64,000 nt of DNA from Leptolyngbya sp. Cla-17 (GCF_016807185.1 NZ_JAEVYN010000001.1:558001-622000); one strand, 5' to 3'. Positions 7,517 through 17,220 are shown, counted from the stretch's first letter. Notes: generated by a model from the letters alone, not told the origin. Made by a program: numbers and translations.

Positions 7517-8755
7517 TCAGTGAGTCAGTTTCCGTAAGCGAGAGGTCAAGCGAGTCCACAAGGAATCAAGTTTTCGCAGGAAATATTGAGGTAGCCCCTT
7601 CGAGACTTTTTCAAACCGATAGAAGAAAAGAATATCCACCACATCTTCCAAACTGAGCGGACGAAGATAGGCGACGACTTTATCGACAATTTCGTCGCAG
7701 TCTTGCAAATATTTCTTCATGCCAAACTTTTCGGATAGGTTCCAGGTTTTGAGAAACACTCGATGCATCTCGGTTTGATAATCCTGAAAACTATCGGTTT
7801 GGCGATCAAGATATTTTTGAATATGCTTGCTAGCAATTTCTGCGCCCTGCATTGCATGACGGATGCCCTCGCCACCCAAGAAATTAACCGTAGAAACGGC
7901 ATCGCCGATCGCGATCGCACTCTCTCGATAATAGACATCTTGCAAACCACAGCTATATTTCAGCGTTGCGCCATGCACCTCAATTAGCCTGTAATCAGAG
8001 AGGTGCATGTAGTCTTGCAAGATTAAGTGAATGTAGTGCTTCAGTGGCTCTGTTTCCTTGACAACTTCATGTTCGGCATTGATAATACCTGCCCCTACTT
8101 TCAGCCGATTGGGTGCCATCGGAAAAATCCACGAATAGCCTTTGGGCATCCACTTGTAGCCTAAAAAGAAGGTGAGCGCGTCGCTATACCGCTGATAGAC
8201 CTCATCAGAGACTTCAATTAGATATTCGATGCCCGTCCCTGAGAGAAATTCTGGCTTCGGGTCATTTTTGCCATACATCACCGCCCGAAACGGACCCGTA
8301 GCATCCACGACCACACGAGCGCCAACGGTCACGGCTTCCCCATTTCGCACCAATGACACGACTGTTTGCCCATTGCTTTGGTCACTGCTGTGACTATGGC
8401 TAACATAGCGGCAGTTCATCCATACCTTGCCACCGATCGCTTTGATGTCGCTTGCCAAAAATTCCCGCAGTTTGCCAAAATCCAATACCGCACCGATCGC
8501 AGATGGGGTTTTCCATTCGCCCTGCTGGTTTGAGGTGACGACCACAAATTTATTCCAATAAGTGCCTACAACGCTATCTGGCAGGTCATATTGGCTCAAC
8601 GTTTCCAGCGGTGTACCTGCGCTAGAAAAGCTGTTGATGGCAAAATCTTTATGCCGTTCTACCAACAAAACGCTGCGTCCGGCTTTTGCCAGCGATCGCG
8701 CACATTGCCCCCCCGCTGGGCCACCGCCTACCACCACCACATCAAATTCCTGCAT
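7517..8755 (-). CDS. FAD-dependent oxidoreductase, geranylgeranyl-reductase-like
   Basis: Flavoprotein of the geranylgeranyl reductase/PHBH superfamily. The Rossmann FAD motif VVVVGGGPAGGQCARSL lies at residues 6-22, and a second FAD-contacting motif IAIGDAVSTVNFLGGEGIRH is in the C-terminal half. The family reduces isoprenoid double bonds or hydroxylates aromatic rings; the substrate cannot be named here. It has about 412 residues from the ATG at 8755; an in-frame TTG eleven codons upstream (8788) is an alternative, and neither has a good Shine-Dalgarno. It reads in the same direction as gvpA but is 317 bases away, so it is probably a separate transcript. Confidence 0.8.
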   Translation of the reverse strand: MQEFDVVVVGGGPAGGQCARSLAKAGRSVLLVERHKDFAINSFSSAGTPLETLSQYDLPDSVVGTYWNKFVVVTSNQQGEWKTPSAIGAVLDFGKLREFLASDIKAIGGKVWMNCRYVSHSHSSDQSNGQTVVSLVRNGEAVTVGARVVVDATGPFRAVMYGKNDPKPEFLSGTGIEYLIEVSDEVYQRYSDALTFFLGYKWMPKGYSWIFPMAPNRLKVGAGIINAEHEVVKETEPLKHYIHLILQDYMHLSDYRLIEVHGATLKYSCGLQDVYYRESAIAIGDAVSTVNFLGGEGIRHAMQGAEIASKHIQKYLDRQTDSFQDYQTEMHRVFLKTWNLSEKFGMKKYLQDCDEIVDKVVAYLRPLSLEDVVDILFFYRFEKVSKGLPQYFLRKLDSLWTRLTSRLRKLTH

Positions 8756-9005
8756 CGGTTCAACCGGAAAACTACCCAATCGTTTCAACGTAAGGATAGC
8801 TCAGAATTTCTTGTCGCATATTTAGTTGCATATTATTCAGAGGGCAAATCATACTTGCATTCCACTACGCCGTTTGAGTTTAAGAATTCAACTTCAAACG
8901 GAGAATCACCGCGATTTGTTTGATAATTCTTAAGCTTTGCGATCGCCATCTACCATCTGCTAGATCCCTTAGCCTACGATAGTCATGAAGCCATGAATCA
9001 AGCCT

Positions 9006-9518
9006 GTGAATAGCCAATTTTTTCGACGCTGTGGTGTTTGGATTCGTTCATTGATTGCGATCGGTCTAGTGCCTTTATCAGCCGAACTCGTTTGGACGCA
9101 AGAGCCTTCTTTCTTACTTGCCCAGCAGACACCCATCCCGCAGCTTAAGAAGTTAAAGCAATCCGAAGAACGCTGGATCGAAATTGATTTATCTAAGCAG
9201 CGGCTAATTGCCTGGGAAGGCAATCGCCCTGTTTATGCCGTCATCGTATCTACAGGCAAAGCTTCTACCCCTACACCAACAGGGGTATTTTCCATCCAAA
9301 CACGCTATCGCACAACTCGAATGAGCGGAGATGGCTACGATATTCCATCTGTGCCTTATGCCATGTTCTATCATCGCGGCTATGCAATTCATGGTGCTGA
9401 CTGGCATAACAGTTTTGGTACTCCAGTCAGCCATGGTTGCACCAACGTTGCAGTCAACCATGCCCGCTGGATTTACAATTGGGCAAGCGTTGGAACTCCA
9501 ATCGTTGTGCGTAATTAG
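9006..9518 (+). CDS. L,D-transpeptidase (YkuD domain)
   Basis: Exported peptidoglycan cross-linking enzyme forming 3-3 bonds or attaching proteins to the wall. A hydrophobic signal segment (residues 12-29) is followed by the YkuD fold from about 56. The active site is IHG (His129) and SHGCTNV (His143, Cys145), the complete family motif. The 170-residue size is that of a single-domain enzyme without peptidoglycan-binding repeats. GTG is the only reasonable start, because ATG codons just upstream are closed by stops. It converges on tRNA-Arg with a ten-base gap. Confidence 0.9.
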   Translation: MNSQFFRRCGVWIRSLIAIGLVPLSAELVWTQEPSFLLAQQTPIPQLKKLKQSEERWIEIDLSKQRLIAWEGNRPVYAVIVSTGKASTPTPTGVFSIQTRYRTTRMSGDGYDIPSVPYAMFYHRGYAIHGADWHNSFGTPVSHGCTNVAVNHARWIYNWASVGTPIVVRN

Positions 9519-9528
9519 CCAGTTTTAA

Positions 9529-9601
9529 CGGATCCTACAGGATTCGAACCTGTGACCGATCGCTTAGAAGGCGATTGCTCTATCCACTGAGCTAAGGATC
9601 C
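9529..9601 (-). tRNA. tRNA-Arg (anticodon TCT)
   Basis: Seven-base acceptor pairs (GGATCCT/AGGATCC), a D-arm, an anticodon loop CTTCTAA giving TCT, and a T-loop GGTTCGAATCC are all present. It reads AGA codons. CCA is not encoded; the discriminator is G. Confidence 0.95.
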
Positions 9602-10079
9602 ATACTCATCAGCAAAGTTAGAATAAACATAAACTTTTGCATCTGAACTCAAAAACGTAGTCTTAATATATTAAATCGTCCATTTAAACAGCAGGAGTTT
9701 AATCAAGGATTTAATCAAACTGTAGAAACGCGATGTTTAAACCTGCTTGGGTAGATAGTCAAATCTATTGAAACATCAATTGCTTTTAACAAAGCCATCC
9801 ACTCAGCTTACCAGCTTACAATATTGCCGTTTAGTTTAGGTCTTTAGAAAAGTCTTGCGTTACGATTAGCAGGATTTCGGAGAAATTAACACAATGCATC
9901 CAAGATTTTGAGCCTGTTGTAAGTTTGGTGCCAAAAAATGGGAATTCCTTGAGGTAAAGCTTGGGATAAGCCCCTCAACTAAACCTAACCTTTGTCCTTG
10001 ACGGGTCATCGGTATGATAAGATTGCCCATCTCTTAAAACAAGCCAACGAAGCCCTGATCAGGAGTAATTGCTAGCGTC
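9602..10079. other. Intergenic region without recognised gene
   Basis: 478 AT-rich bases between tRNA-Arg and the next gene. Presumably it holds promoters for both. I found no ORF with a ribosome-binding site, no clear hairpin terminator and no RNA gene. Confidence 0.5.
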
Positions 10080-10742
10080 ATGTTTATTCTGAAGCGGCAG
10101 GATGTTGAGATTTCTAGCGTTCAGCACCCCAAGCGAGATCAACAAGTCCCCATCCTGACCTATCAGGGGCAAACGTTCCGCTTGATTAGTGTGTTTAATG
10201 CTGCTCAGGAAGAAGATGCAAAAGCGTTTTGGCGAGATTTGACTGATAACCAGGGAAAAGCCTGCGTTTTATTGGAAGAACCCGATCGCTATAGCGTCTG
10301 GGGCAAGATTAGATTAGAGCAATTTGCAACTGAAGCAGAACATGAAACTTCTCTAAATCCTGCTTATGTTAAAGGTGCTTTACTCATGCTACAAGCCGTG
10401 TTTATTGACATTGAAGATCTGCTGGGCAATCGACAAGCCGGTCTTTTTCAAAAAGATATTTCTGAGATGTTTAAGCAATGGCGCTTTCCCCAAGCAGACA
10501 CTCCAGATGCAGTGAAGTATTTGATCACCGTAGACCCTCTGAATGCAGCTAGTCTTCCAGCTTGGCAGGAGCACCATCTTAATACTTTGTTGCAAGAACT
10601 CCATCGGATTGGTAAATCGTATTTCGGAAATACTAGTTTTGCTCAGCGGTCAATTGATGCATTGCAGGATCTGCCCTCTATCGAACAAAATCAAGTTTCC
10701 GCTTGGTTAAATCGATCCCCACTGGGCAAGCTGTGGCGATAA
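10080..10742 (+). CDS. Conserved cyanobacterial protein (Npun_F0813-like)
   Basis: A 220-residue soluble protein with no transmembrane segment or signal. It opens MFILKRQDVEISSVQHPKRD and contains the stretch GKACVLLEEPDRYSVWGKIR. I recall closely similar proteins across cyanobacteria under the Npun_F0813 family name, with no function known. The sequence is mixed alpha/beta and mildly acidic. ATG start. It is followed after 130 bases by a membrane protein on the same strand, but co-transcription is uncertain. Confidence 0.75.
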   Translation: MFILKRQDVEISSVQHPKRDQQVPILTYQGQTFRLISVFNAAQEEDAKAFWRDLTDNQGKACVLLEEPDRYSVWGKIRLEQFATEAEHETSLNPAYVKGALLMLQAVFIDIEDLLGNRQAGLFQKDISEMFKQWRFPQADTPDAVKYLITVDPLNAASLPAWQEHHLNTLLQELHRIGKSYFGNTSFAQRSIDALQDLPSIEQNQVSAWLNRSPLGKLWR

Positions 10743-10872
10743 ATTATCGATAGGTTAAAGAATCTTTGATAAATGTGCTGCAAACATCCGACTTTGTGCG
10801 ACTCTTGCTGGATATGTTTTTATTTTTGCAAGTCGTCCCGCTTCTGACGCAGCTACCCCCAGGAATTAATCT

Positions 10873-11952
10873 ATGAGCAGTGCAGACAAGTCATCTGATA
10901 AACCATTTCTATCTGTTCAAGCCATTGTTCTAGCTGAGATTGGCTGGGCAGTCTCAGCTTTGTTATTTTTTCTCTTATTTGGTGTGACGGCTGAAAGGGA
11001 AGTGCGTCCATTTTGGTATTCACTGGGAACCTCCATTTTTGAGGCAACTTCTTATCTCATTGCTGCATTACTTTGTTTTCGCAACTGGCGAAGCTCCCAA
11101 ATTGTTAGTGGACGCGGGGTCTGGCTGGGCATTGGGCTGGGTATGTTTTTTTACTTCCTTGGAAATTTGCTGTTCAGCTACTGGGAATTGGGCTTAGGAT
11201 TGGAGCCGACAGTTTCTCCAGCAGATTTGTTCTTTATTCTGACCTATGTATTTTTGCTCTGGGGTATGTTTCAGGCAGTGTTTTCTAGGCGGTTAAATTT
11301 GGAGCTTTGGCAGAAAGGAATCATTGGCGCGATCGCCATTGTTGGCATCGCCATTGCAATTGTGCTTTCCACCGCAAAACCTGCGGAGCCACCAGCCTCA
11401 AAGCTAGATTCTGGGTACATGGCTGAAGCACCAAGCCTCAAAGCAAGCATCGACTTTCCATTTGTAGAACCTGTCTCGGCGCTCTTTTCAACTGCTCAAA
11501 CGTTAAATTTTCCAGCTTTCAAGCTTCCTGACATGACGGCAGAGTCTTTGACAGACGCGGTAGCACAATCTCCTCCTGCTACAGAGCCAAAATCTCAGCC
11601 ACCTGAGTGGGCGGTCAGTTTGGAACAACAGCTTAAACCTGTGGAATTGCCGATCAACTGGTTTTATCTGCTCTGTGATGTGCTGCTGCTAGTTTTGGCA
11701 ACTACTTTGCTGCTGGCGTTTTGGGGAGGGCGATTCTCCCAGTCTTGGCGAATGATCGCTGCTGCCGCTTTCTGTCTATATATCGCAGACATTTGGTTTA
11801 AATATGCGACGACAATTTTGCCCGATTACAAGAGCGGCGGATTGCCAGAAGTCTTCTGGGTATTTAGCGGGGTGCTGTTTGGGATCGGTGCTGCGCTAGA
11901 GTACGATCTCTCCAGCCGCTCTCGTCGGACTGGTTCTCGTCGCCGCGCTTAA
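10873..11952 (+). CDS. Multi-pass membrane protein of unknown function
   Basis: A 359-residue protein with four N-terminal membrane spans (about 18-40, 48-65, 80-105, 115-135) and a fifth (about 150-168). A soluble loop of about 90 residues rich in Pro, Ala and Ser follows, and then three C-terminal spans. It ends in a basic run (SSRSRRTGSRRRA). I recognise no catalytic motif. It resembles conserved cyanobacterial integral membrane proteins only in general character. ATG preceded by CCAGGAATTAATCT, where AGGA may act as ribosome-binding site. Confidence 0.65.
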   Translation: MSSADKSSDKPFLSVQAIVLAEIGWAVSALLFFLLFGVTAEREVRPFWYSLGTSIFEATSYLIAALLCFRNWRSSQIVSGRGVWLGIGLGMFFYFLGNLLFSYWELGLGLEPTVSPADLFFILTYVFLLWGMFQAVFSRRLNLELWQKGIIGAIAIVGIAIAIVLSTAKPAEPPASKLDSGYMAEAPSLKASIDFPFVEPVSALFSTAQTLNFPAFKLPDMTAESLTDAVAQSPPATEPKSQPPEWAVSLEQQLKPVELPINWFYLLCDVLLLVLATTLLLAFWGGRFSQSWRMIAAAAFCLYIADIWFKYATTILPDYKSGGLPEVFWVFSGVLFGIGAALEYDLSSRSRRTGSRRRA

Positions 11953-12045
11953 GTTTTATCGAATTCGCCCGTCAATCTCCTGTTAGATTGTAAATTCGGA
12001 ATACAATAAAACAGGCGATCGCCGCTTTTTCATAGCTTGCTCTAA

Positions 12046-13131
12046 ATGATTGCTAAAAAACTTTCCGACTCTGAGAAACATGAAGTAATTGAGCTTTATC
12101 GGCAATTGGGTGAGACAACCTCAACCGTTGCGGGTCGATATAGCGTGAGTACTTCTACCATTAGCCGCATCTTAAAAAGCACATTGCCGCCAGATGAATA
12201 CGAAGCGCTCATTCAGCAAAAGCGCCAATCTGCTCGCTCACCTGAAGATCTGCCCTTGCTGCAAACACCTGCGGTAAATGGGTTAAGTGAGTCGCCTAAA
12301 CTTATCAAATCGAAACCTGTAATTGTAACTGCTGAGCCAGAAGCTGCTGAGTCAGAAACGGTGGTAATGGAGCAGCCTATTGTATTGGAAACCGCCAATG
12401 CTCAGCCTGTAGTTGAATCTGCAATCATTGAATCCATTGAGGAGCCTATTGCTGCACCCGTTGAACAGCCCGTAGCAGTTAAGCCATCCGATCTAAAGAG
12501 TGGTCCGATTCTAAAACGGCGATCGCCAATAGTTGTGCCAAACGATGAAGATGAAAGCGAATTGGATGTGTCTGCTAGACGCGAAGATTCGTTAGGTCTG
12601 ACTGTTGAAGCAAGTACAGGAAAAACGTTTGAGTCTGAAGCTGAGGTATTAAAGGAGATCCTTGCAGAAGAAATTCTTGATCTAGACGAGGAAGACGATC
12701 TTGATGACGATCTAGAGGAAGACGACGATCTGGAAGACGACGATGATTTTGAGGATGGTTTGCCCAAGCCTCTATTTGGAACCAACAAATTAGCAGATGG
12801 GGCAATCATCCAAATTTTGCCACTAGCAGAGGCTCTGATTCCCCACACTTGCTACCTGGTGATCGATCGCGCTTCTGAACTGATTGCGCCACCTCTTCGA
12901 GATTTCGGCGATCTGGGTCAAATTCCTGAAGAAGAGACCCAGAATAAAATCCTGCCAGTGTTTGACAATCATCGAATTGCAAAACGGTATTCCAATCCTC
13001 GAACCCAACGAGTGATCAAGCTTCCGGACGGCAAAATCTTACAGAAAACCTATTCTCATCTCAAAGCAAAAGGTATTTCCCGTCTGCTAATTGATGGACG
13101 AGTGTATGCGTTGACTGTTAGCGAAGAATAG
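12046..13131 (+). CDS. Helix-turn-helix protein with acidic linker
   Basis: A 361-residue protein. Residues 5-45 form a transposase-type or sigma-type helix-turn-helix (SEKHEVIELYRQLGETTSTV, then YSVSTSTISRILK). A Val/Glu/Pro-rich linker follows, then a strongly acidic run (about 205-240, EEDDLDDDLEEDD-like) and a conserved C-terminal domain (about 250-361) with TCYLVIDRASELIAPPLRDF and RVIKLPDGKILQKTY. No transposase catalytic domain is present, so it is more likely a DNA-binding regulatory or nucleoid-type protein. Automatic annotation may mislabel it transposase because of the N-terminus. Confidence 0.7.
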   Translation: MIAKKLSDSEKHEVIELYRQLGETTSTVAGRYSVSTSTISRILKSTLPPDEYEALIQQKRQSARSPEDLPLLQTPAVNGLSESPKLIKSKPVIVTAEPEAAESETVVMEQPIVLETANAQPVVESAIIESIEEPIAAPVEQPVAVKPSDLKSGPILKRRSPIVVPNDEDESELDVSARREDSLGLTVEASTGKTFESEAEVLKEILAEEILDLDEEDDLDDDLEEDDDLEDDDDFEDGLPKPLFGTNKLADGAIIQILPLAEALIPHTCYLVIDRASELIAPPLRDFGDLGQIPEEETQNKILPVFDNHRIAKRYSNPRTQRVIKLPDGKILQKTYSHLKAKGISRLLIDGRVYALTVSEE

Positions 13132-13185
13132 TTGAGCTAGACGAGCGGAAGTAAAAAGTGTTGCTTCAGGTCTTTAATGACTCAA

Positions 13186-13419
13186 TTAATCGTCTTTGCT
13201 GGGGCTTTGGGAAGAAGTTAGCAACAGTTGAACGATCGCCATGCCAACTACGCCAATCCCAACACTAAAGGCCAAAACTAGACCCAGTGGAATCTCAATT
13301 GACCGAAAGGTCAATAAGTTTAGAGGAACTGAAGTGAAGTTTTGGACAGAAAGAATTGCGATCGCGCCAATCCACATAGCAACGATCAGTGCAATCAATA
13401 AAATTGGCAGCGTTTTCAT
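13186..13419 (-). CDS. LapA/DUF1049-like small membrane protein
   Basis: A 77-residue protein with two membrane spans (about 3-22 and 43-65) separated by the motif LSVQNFTSVPLNLLTFRSIE, which is typical of the lipopolysaccharide assembly A (LapA, DUF1049) family. ATG at 13419 has GGAAGAG five bases upstream, which decides the start over a codon seven residues earlier. Function in cyanobacteria is unknown. The C-terminus is short and polar (SSQSPSKDD). Confidence 0.75.
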   Translation of the reverse strand: MKTLPILLIALIVAMWIGAIAILSVQNFTSVPLNLLTFRSIEIPLGLVLAFSVGIGVVGMAIVQLLLTSSQSPSKDD

Positions 13420-13513
13420 TACTCTTCCGTCTAAAAGCACAATGCTTTCAGGCTAGCGTGTTTCTCAGCGTTCGACCTTAACCATTTTATTAACAACGCC
13501 AACAAAAATAGCC

Positions 13514-13546
13514 AACAAAAAAACCCGCTAATAGAGTTGCGGGTTT
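13514..13546 (-). terminator. Intrinsic terminator of the duplicated-domain gene
   Basis: AAACCCGC (13521-13528) and GCGGGTTT (13539-13546) form a stem with a ten-base loop. Read on the minus strand, the stem runs into TTTTTTT, giving a standard terminator about 80 bases after the stop of the upstream gene. Confidence 0.85.
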
Positions 13547-13627
13547 GATGTACCTATGAGTGCTTCAGTGGTAGAAACACTACCTTTTGCCAAATTCCGC
13601 AAACCTTGCCAAAAACTGACCCACTTT

Positions 13628-15259
13628 CTAGCTAGCTTGATTGTAAAAACTCTGTGGAATAAATTCTAAGCCAAGATGAAGTTGCAAATACCCTGGTTGC
13701 CAGTCTTGTTCTGTAGTTAGCCATTCAACTGCCATTCCATCCATCATTTGCCCTATTTCAGGGGCGGTTGATTGCAGATTTTGAATCAGTTGATCCGCTA
13801 GTGTTTGGAGCAAAATGGGTGCTTGAGTTGATGACTTGGAGATCGCGCCTAGAGGGGGCTGCCAGCTGTCACGTGTCACAAACCGACCGCTTCCAAGATC
13901 AATAAACCAAGGCGTATCACCCGCGGCAACTTCCAAAACCGCCAATAGTCGCAATGTTCCCAAAACCCAATCTGATTTTGGCTGAAGCAATTGATAGGTC
14001 AGTCCTCCAATCCAATTGGCTGTGCTGTAAGCACTACGAGTGATGTGCCATAAAAGTTTAGGAATCAATTCATCCATCAATAGTTCTGGTTGCAGTAGAC
14101 AAAAGCTATTTCCAACGGAACTGTAGGTGAGGTTTGAGAGGCGATAGGCTTCGTTTATGACCGCGATCGCCCGTTTTTCTGGCGAAATTTGCTCAGCATG
14201 TTGAATCCTATGAAGCGGTTGAGTGAAAGCTTGCTGAAGCGCAAACTGGGCGTAGTCCTCGTGATTTGTGGCTAACCGCACGATGGCTGCTGCTATAAAT
14301 GACGGATCGGGTATTGCCGTCACAGATATTTGGGTAAGAGGATGGGCCCAATCAGAGTGATTCACGCAGGTTTTAGAATCGATTTCTTCTACCAATTCTG
14401 CTTCAACCAAGTTCAGGTATTCCCGCTGATTCAACCCGGATTCTTGAAGCGATTGGGGCAGAAACTCGAAATCTAGCTTGAGTTGAATCTTTCCAACTTG
14501 CCAATCCCATCCAGGCAAGAGTATATCCGCGGCAAGTCCTTGCTGTAGGTCTTTGAGGGCAGGAATAGTTTGTAGGAGATCGGCGATCGCGGTTAATTGA
14601 TGGTCTATCCACCCGCTTGATGAATCTGCATTCGACGTAACACTCAGAAAATCATCCAGTTCAGCTTGAACCTGAAGGGTTCGATCCATCCTTGGGCTTG
14701 GAGTGCGGAGAGTCACCAGATCACACTCGCATTGAACTTGTGGAGTGGTGATATTCAATATCACGGCTAGCCGTAATATTCCTGGCACCCACTGTTCCGG
14801 TTGCCCAACGCACACTCGAACCCCTTCAATGAGTTGCATGATGGGATAGGAATTGCGGGCAACTGACCACAGAAGGGGTGAGATCAAGCTTTCGAGAAGG
14901 GTTAGAAAAGGTTGGGAGCTAGGGGCTAAAAAAGGGCTTAAATGGGTTGATTGCCCTAAGCTCTCCAAAACTTCGTGAACTTCGTCGCTTAGATAGGGGT
15001 TTAAGGTTTCGGGAGTCGGTTCACTCGTTTTGTTCCAGCCGCCCTGGGGCGATCGCAGAATGCTGATCTGCTTGACCAGCGTGTGCATTGCAGTCGCTGC
15101 GATCGCTGAAACCGTCGGAACGGTCGTCAGTTCCTCCACCAAGGTGCGAGCTGTCAGTCCGCGAAACTTCAGTACCGTTTTGGCTAGAACTTCACATAAA
15201 ACGATATCTTGTTTCGGTGTTTGAGCGGTGGGGTGGGCATCCGGCAGCCAATCATCCAT
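13628..15259 (-). CDS. Conserved protein with an internal duplication
   Basis: A 543-residue soluble protein of unknown function. The two halves are related: LISPLLWSVARNSYPIMQLIEG followed by WVPGILRLAVIL in the first half matches LIPKLLWHITRSAYSTANWIGG followed by WVLGTLRLLAVL in the second. DWQVGKIQLKLDFEFLPQS likewise matches DWQPGYLQLHLGLEFIPQS. Each repeat is about 150 residues. No signal peptide, membrane span or catalytic motif is seen. ATG at 15259 is chosen; GTG two codons upstream is also possible. pgsA lies upstream on the same strand. Confidence 0.65.
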   Translation of the reverse strand: MDDWLPDAHPTAQTPKQDIVLCEVLAKTVLKFRGLTARTLVEELTTVPTVSAIAATAMHTLVKQISILRSPQGGWNKTSEPTPETLNPYLSDEVHEVLESLGQSTHLSPFLAPSSQPFLTLLESLISPLLWSVARNSYPIMQLIEGVRVCVGQPEQWVPGILRLAVILNITTPQVQCECDLVTLRTPSPRMDRTLQVQAELDDFLSVTSNADSSSGWIDHQLTAIADLLQTIPALKDLQQGLAADILLPGWDWQVGKIQLKLDFEFLPQSLQESGLNQREYLNLVEAELVEEIDSKTCVNHSDWAHPLTQISVTAIPDPSFIAAAIVRLATNHEDYAQFALQQAFTQPLHRIQHAEQISPEKRAIAVINEAYRLSNLTYSSVGNSFCLLQPELLMDELIPKLLWHITRSAYSTANWIGGLTYQLLQPKSDWVLGTLRLLAVLEVAAGDTPWFIDLGSGRFVTRDSWQPPLGAISKSSTQAPILLQTLADQLIQNLQSTAPEIGQMMDGMAVEWLTTEQDWQPGYLQLHLGLEFIPQSFYNQAS

Positions 15260-15338
15260 AGTCACTCTGGGTTGTTCACGGCGGTATTCTCATTTCCTAT
15301 GGCTAGTATTCCCATCTAAAGGCAATACTGTGGTTTTT

Positions 15339-15887
15339 TTATGAGCTTGCCGATGGGTAATCTGGGCGCGCTTTTGAGGGCACTAGATAAATCAGCCCAG
15401 AGACCAACGTGAGGGCCACCGAAAACCAAAAGGCAACCTGTCCCCAAACCTGCCAATCTGCGGGAAGCGGCGCAATTAGCAGAGCGATCGCGCCAACTTG
15501 ACTGACGGTTTTCAGCTTGCCCCAAAAGTTGGCACCCAAAATTTCTGTACTTCCCTGTAATGCAGGCGTGACGCGCCATCCTGCGATCGTCAATTCTCGC
15601 GCCAAAATCAAAAACACCCCCCAAGCAGGAACTTGCCCCAGTTCTACCAAAGCTAGCAGCGGCGCTAATACCAAAAGCTTGTCTACTAAAGGATCAAGAA
15701 ATTTCCCAAGTTCTGTTACCTGGTTCAGTTTGCGTGCCAGATAGCCATCGAGCCAATCGGTTCCTGCGCTTAGCAAAAAAAGAACCAACACAATCCAGCG
15801 GGGAGCGGCACCAGATTGAGCAAGTCCATACAAAATCGGTGGCACAGCCAATAGGCGAGAGACAGTAACCCAGGTTGGCAAATTCAT
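15339..15887 (-). CDS. pgsA: CDP-diacylglycerol-glycerol-3-phosphate 3-phosphatidyltransferase
   Basis: Membrane enzyme of phosphatidylglycerol synthesis, making phosphatidylglycerol phosphate from CDP-diacylglycerol and glycerol-3-phosphate. Phosphatidylglycerol is essential for cyanobacterial photosystems. The CDP-alcohol phosphotransferase motif D-G-x2-A-R-x8-G-x3-D-x3-D is complete (DGYLARK...GKFLDPLVDK). About five hydrophobic segments span the 182 residues, normal for the family. ATG start. Confidence 0.93.
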   Translation of the reverse strand: MNLPTWVTVSRLLAVPPILYGLAQSGAAPRWIVLVLFLLSAGTDWLDGYLARKLNQVTELGKFLDPLVDKLLVLAPLLALVELGQVPAWGVFLILARELTIAGWRVTPALQGSTEILGANFWGKLKTVSQVGAIALLIAPLPADWQVWGQVAFWFSVALTLVSGLIYLVPSKARPDYPSASS

Positions 15888-15964
15888 AGTGACTGTAATA
15901 ACGATATGAGTTTTAAGAACGGGCTAAGGTTAGGAAAAACACTGGCGTAACCGCGTAGGTGGTG

Positions 15965-16891
15965 CTAACTCCTATCGCCCGCATGGGAGTTCCAAAAATA
16001 ATCAGCCGCGGGATTTTCCTGTTTCTGCATGTCTTGAGGTGGATTTAATAGTACTGATCGTTGCTGCACGGGGCGACGCAAAAAGCCTTCGGTTCCAGTG
16101 CGGCGGGCTACTCGATTGGGAATGCCGTCTCCATACAGCACATGCCCTTGCCCTACCAATACTACTATCAGACTATCTGGGCGTTTTTGCAGAGTAAAAG
16201 CGATTCGATCTGCCATCGTTTCATCCCACAGCACTTGCGCCAAGAAAAATTTCTCAAAATTGGCGCTGCGGCTTGTTCCTGAATGAATCTCGTCATAAAT
16301 CTGGCGGACGCGCTGGCGATAGGCTTCGGGTTCCAAGCGAATGGCAGATTTCGGTGGAATCCACTGTTGCTCTGCCAGGGTTAAGCTATCTAGCCCAGTG
16401 CGCGCCACTTTTCGAGTGATTTCCGTGGGTGTGTTCAGTGCTACAACGGGTAGTTTCCGCTCTTTAGCAAATCGCAAAATGGGGGCGTAAAATTCCCAGG
16501 GATAGCCCCATCGTTGTTGATATTGGGTTTGGCTTTGTAGCTCTGCTTCTGATAGATTTCCTGCTAAGTAGCGATCAATCGCAGGTTGGTAAGGACGCTG
16601 AAACATTTCTAGGGCGATCGCCAGATTGGGGCGCAACCGATGCAATTCTTGAAGAATATAAAGCTGTGCTTGATGATCTTCTGGGCGATCGTGGGTTTCC
16701 GCCAAATACACCACTTCTGCTTGCGCTAGATCTTGCAAAACGACAGCAGATGATTCAACTTGCTGGTTGGGGCGATGAATAGTAGGTTTTAAGCCAGCTT
16801 CTGGGTTGAGCGCACGGGCATCACAGGGAAGCCACAGCAGAAATAGCCCTGATAGGAATGCCCACACGATTGTTGATTGCTGGATAGTCAT
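15965..16891 (-). CDS. ChaN-family (DUF399) haem-binding-type lipoprotein/exported protein
   Basis: A 308-residue exported protein. The N-terminus MTIQQSTIVWAFLSGLFLLW is a signal segment followed by LPCDARA, which could be a lipobox-like or Ala-x-Ala cleavage site. The family motifs AEVVYLAETHDRPEDHQAQL and LVGQGHVLYGDGIP hold the conserved His and Glu residues. ChaN of Campylobacter binds haem pairs; an iron role here is inference. ATG at 16891 has AGGA nine bases upstream; an in-frame start 19 codons earlier lacks the signal at its beginning and is rejected. Confidence 0.85.
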   Translation of the reverse strand: MTIQQSTIVWAFLSGLFLLWLPCDARALNPEAGLKPTIHRPNQQVESSAVVLQDLAQAEVVYLAETHDRPEDHQAQLYILQELHRLRPNLAIALEMFQRPYQPAIDRYLAGNLSEAELQSQTQYQQRWGYPWEFYAPILRFAKERKLPVVALNTPTEITRKVARTGLDSLTLAEQQWIPPKSAIRLEPEAYRQRVRQIYDEIHSGTSRSANFEKFFLAQVLWDETMADRIAFTLQKRPDSLIVVLVGQGHVLYGDGIPNRVARRTGTEGFLRRPVQQRSVLLNPPQDMQKQENPAADYFWNSHAGDRS

Positions 16892-17220
16892 GGTTTTATC
16901 CTGTTTTGTAACTAGCTTGAACGCGATCGCCACAGCCGAACCATCCATACCAGCGAATCTTGTTCATATCTACATCGCTTTGACTCCGCCGAGAGATCCG
17001 GATGCCGAACTGCTCGGATATGCTTGGGATAGAACAAACAATAAAAACTGAGTTACTTGTTAATACTGTCGCCTGTTAATGCTGTAGAGAGGCGGTGCTT
17101 TAACCAGCCTAGATGATTGCTCTATAGATGCCTCCTAAATTTTTTATGATCTAATCCTATATTTTGTCCATTTATCACAGCATGTTAGGGAAATTACCAC
17201 TCGCCAGCTTGGGGTTGAGT

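Noticed and set aside
16806..17051. Plus-strand frame overlapping the ChaN-like gene start
   Set aside because: Antisense to the signal peptide region, no ribosome-binding site.
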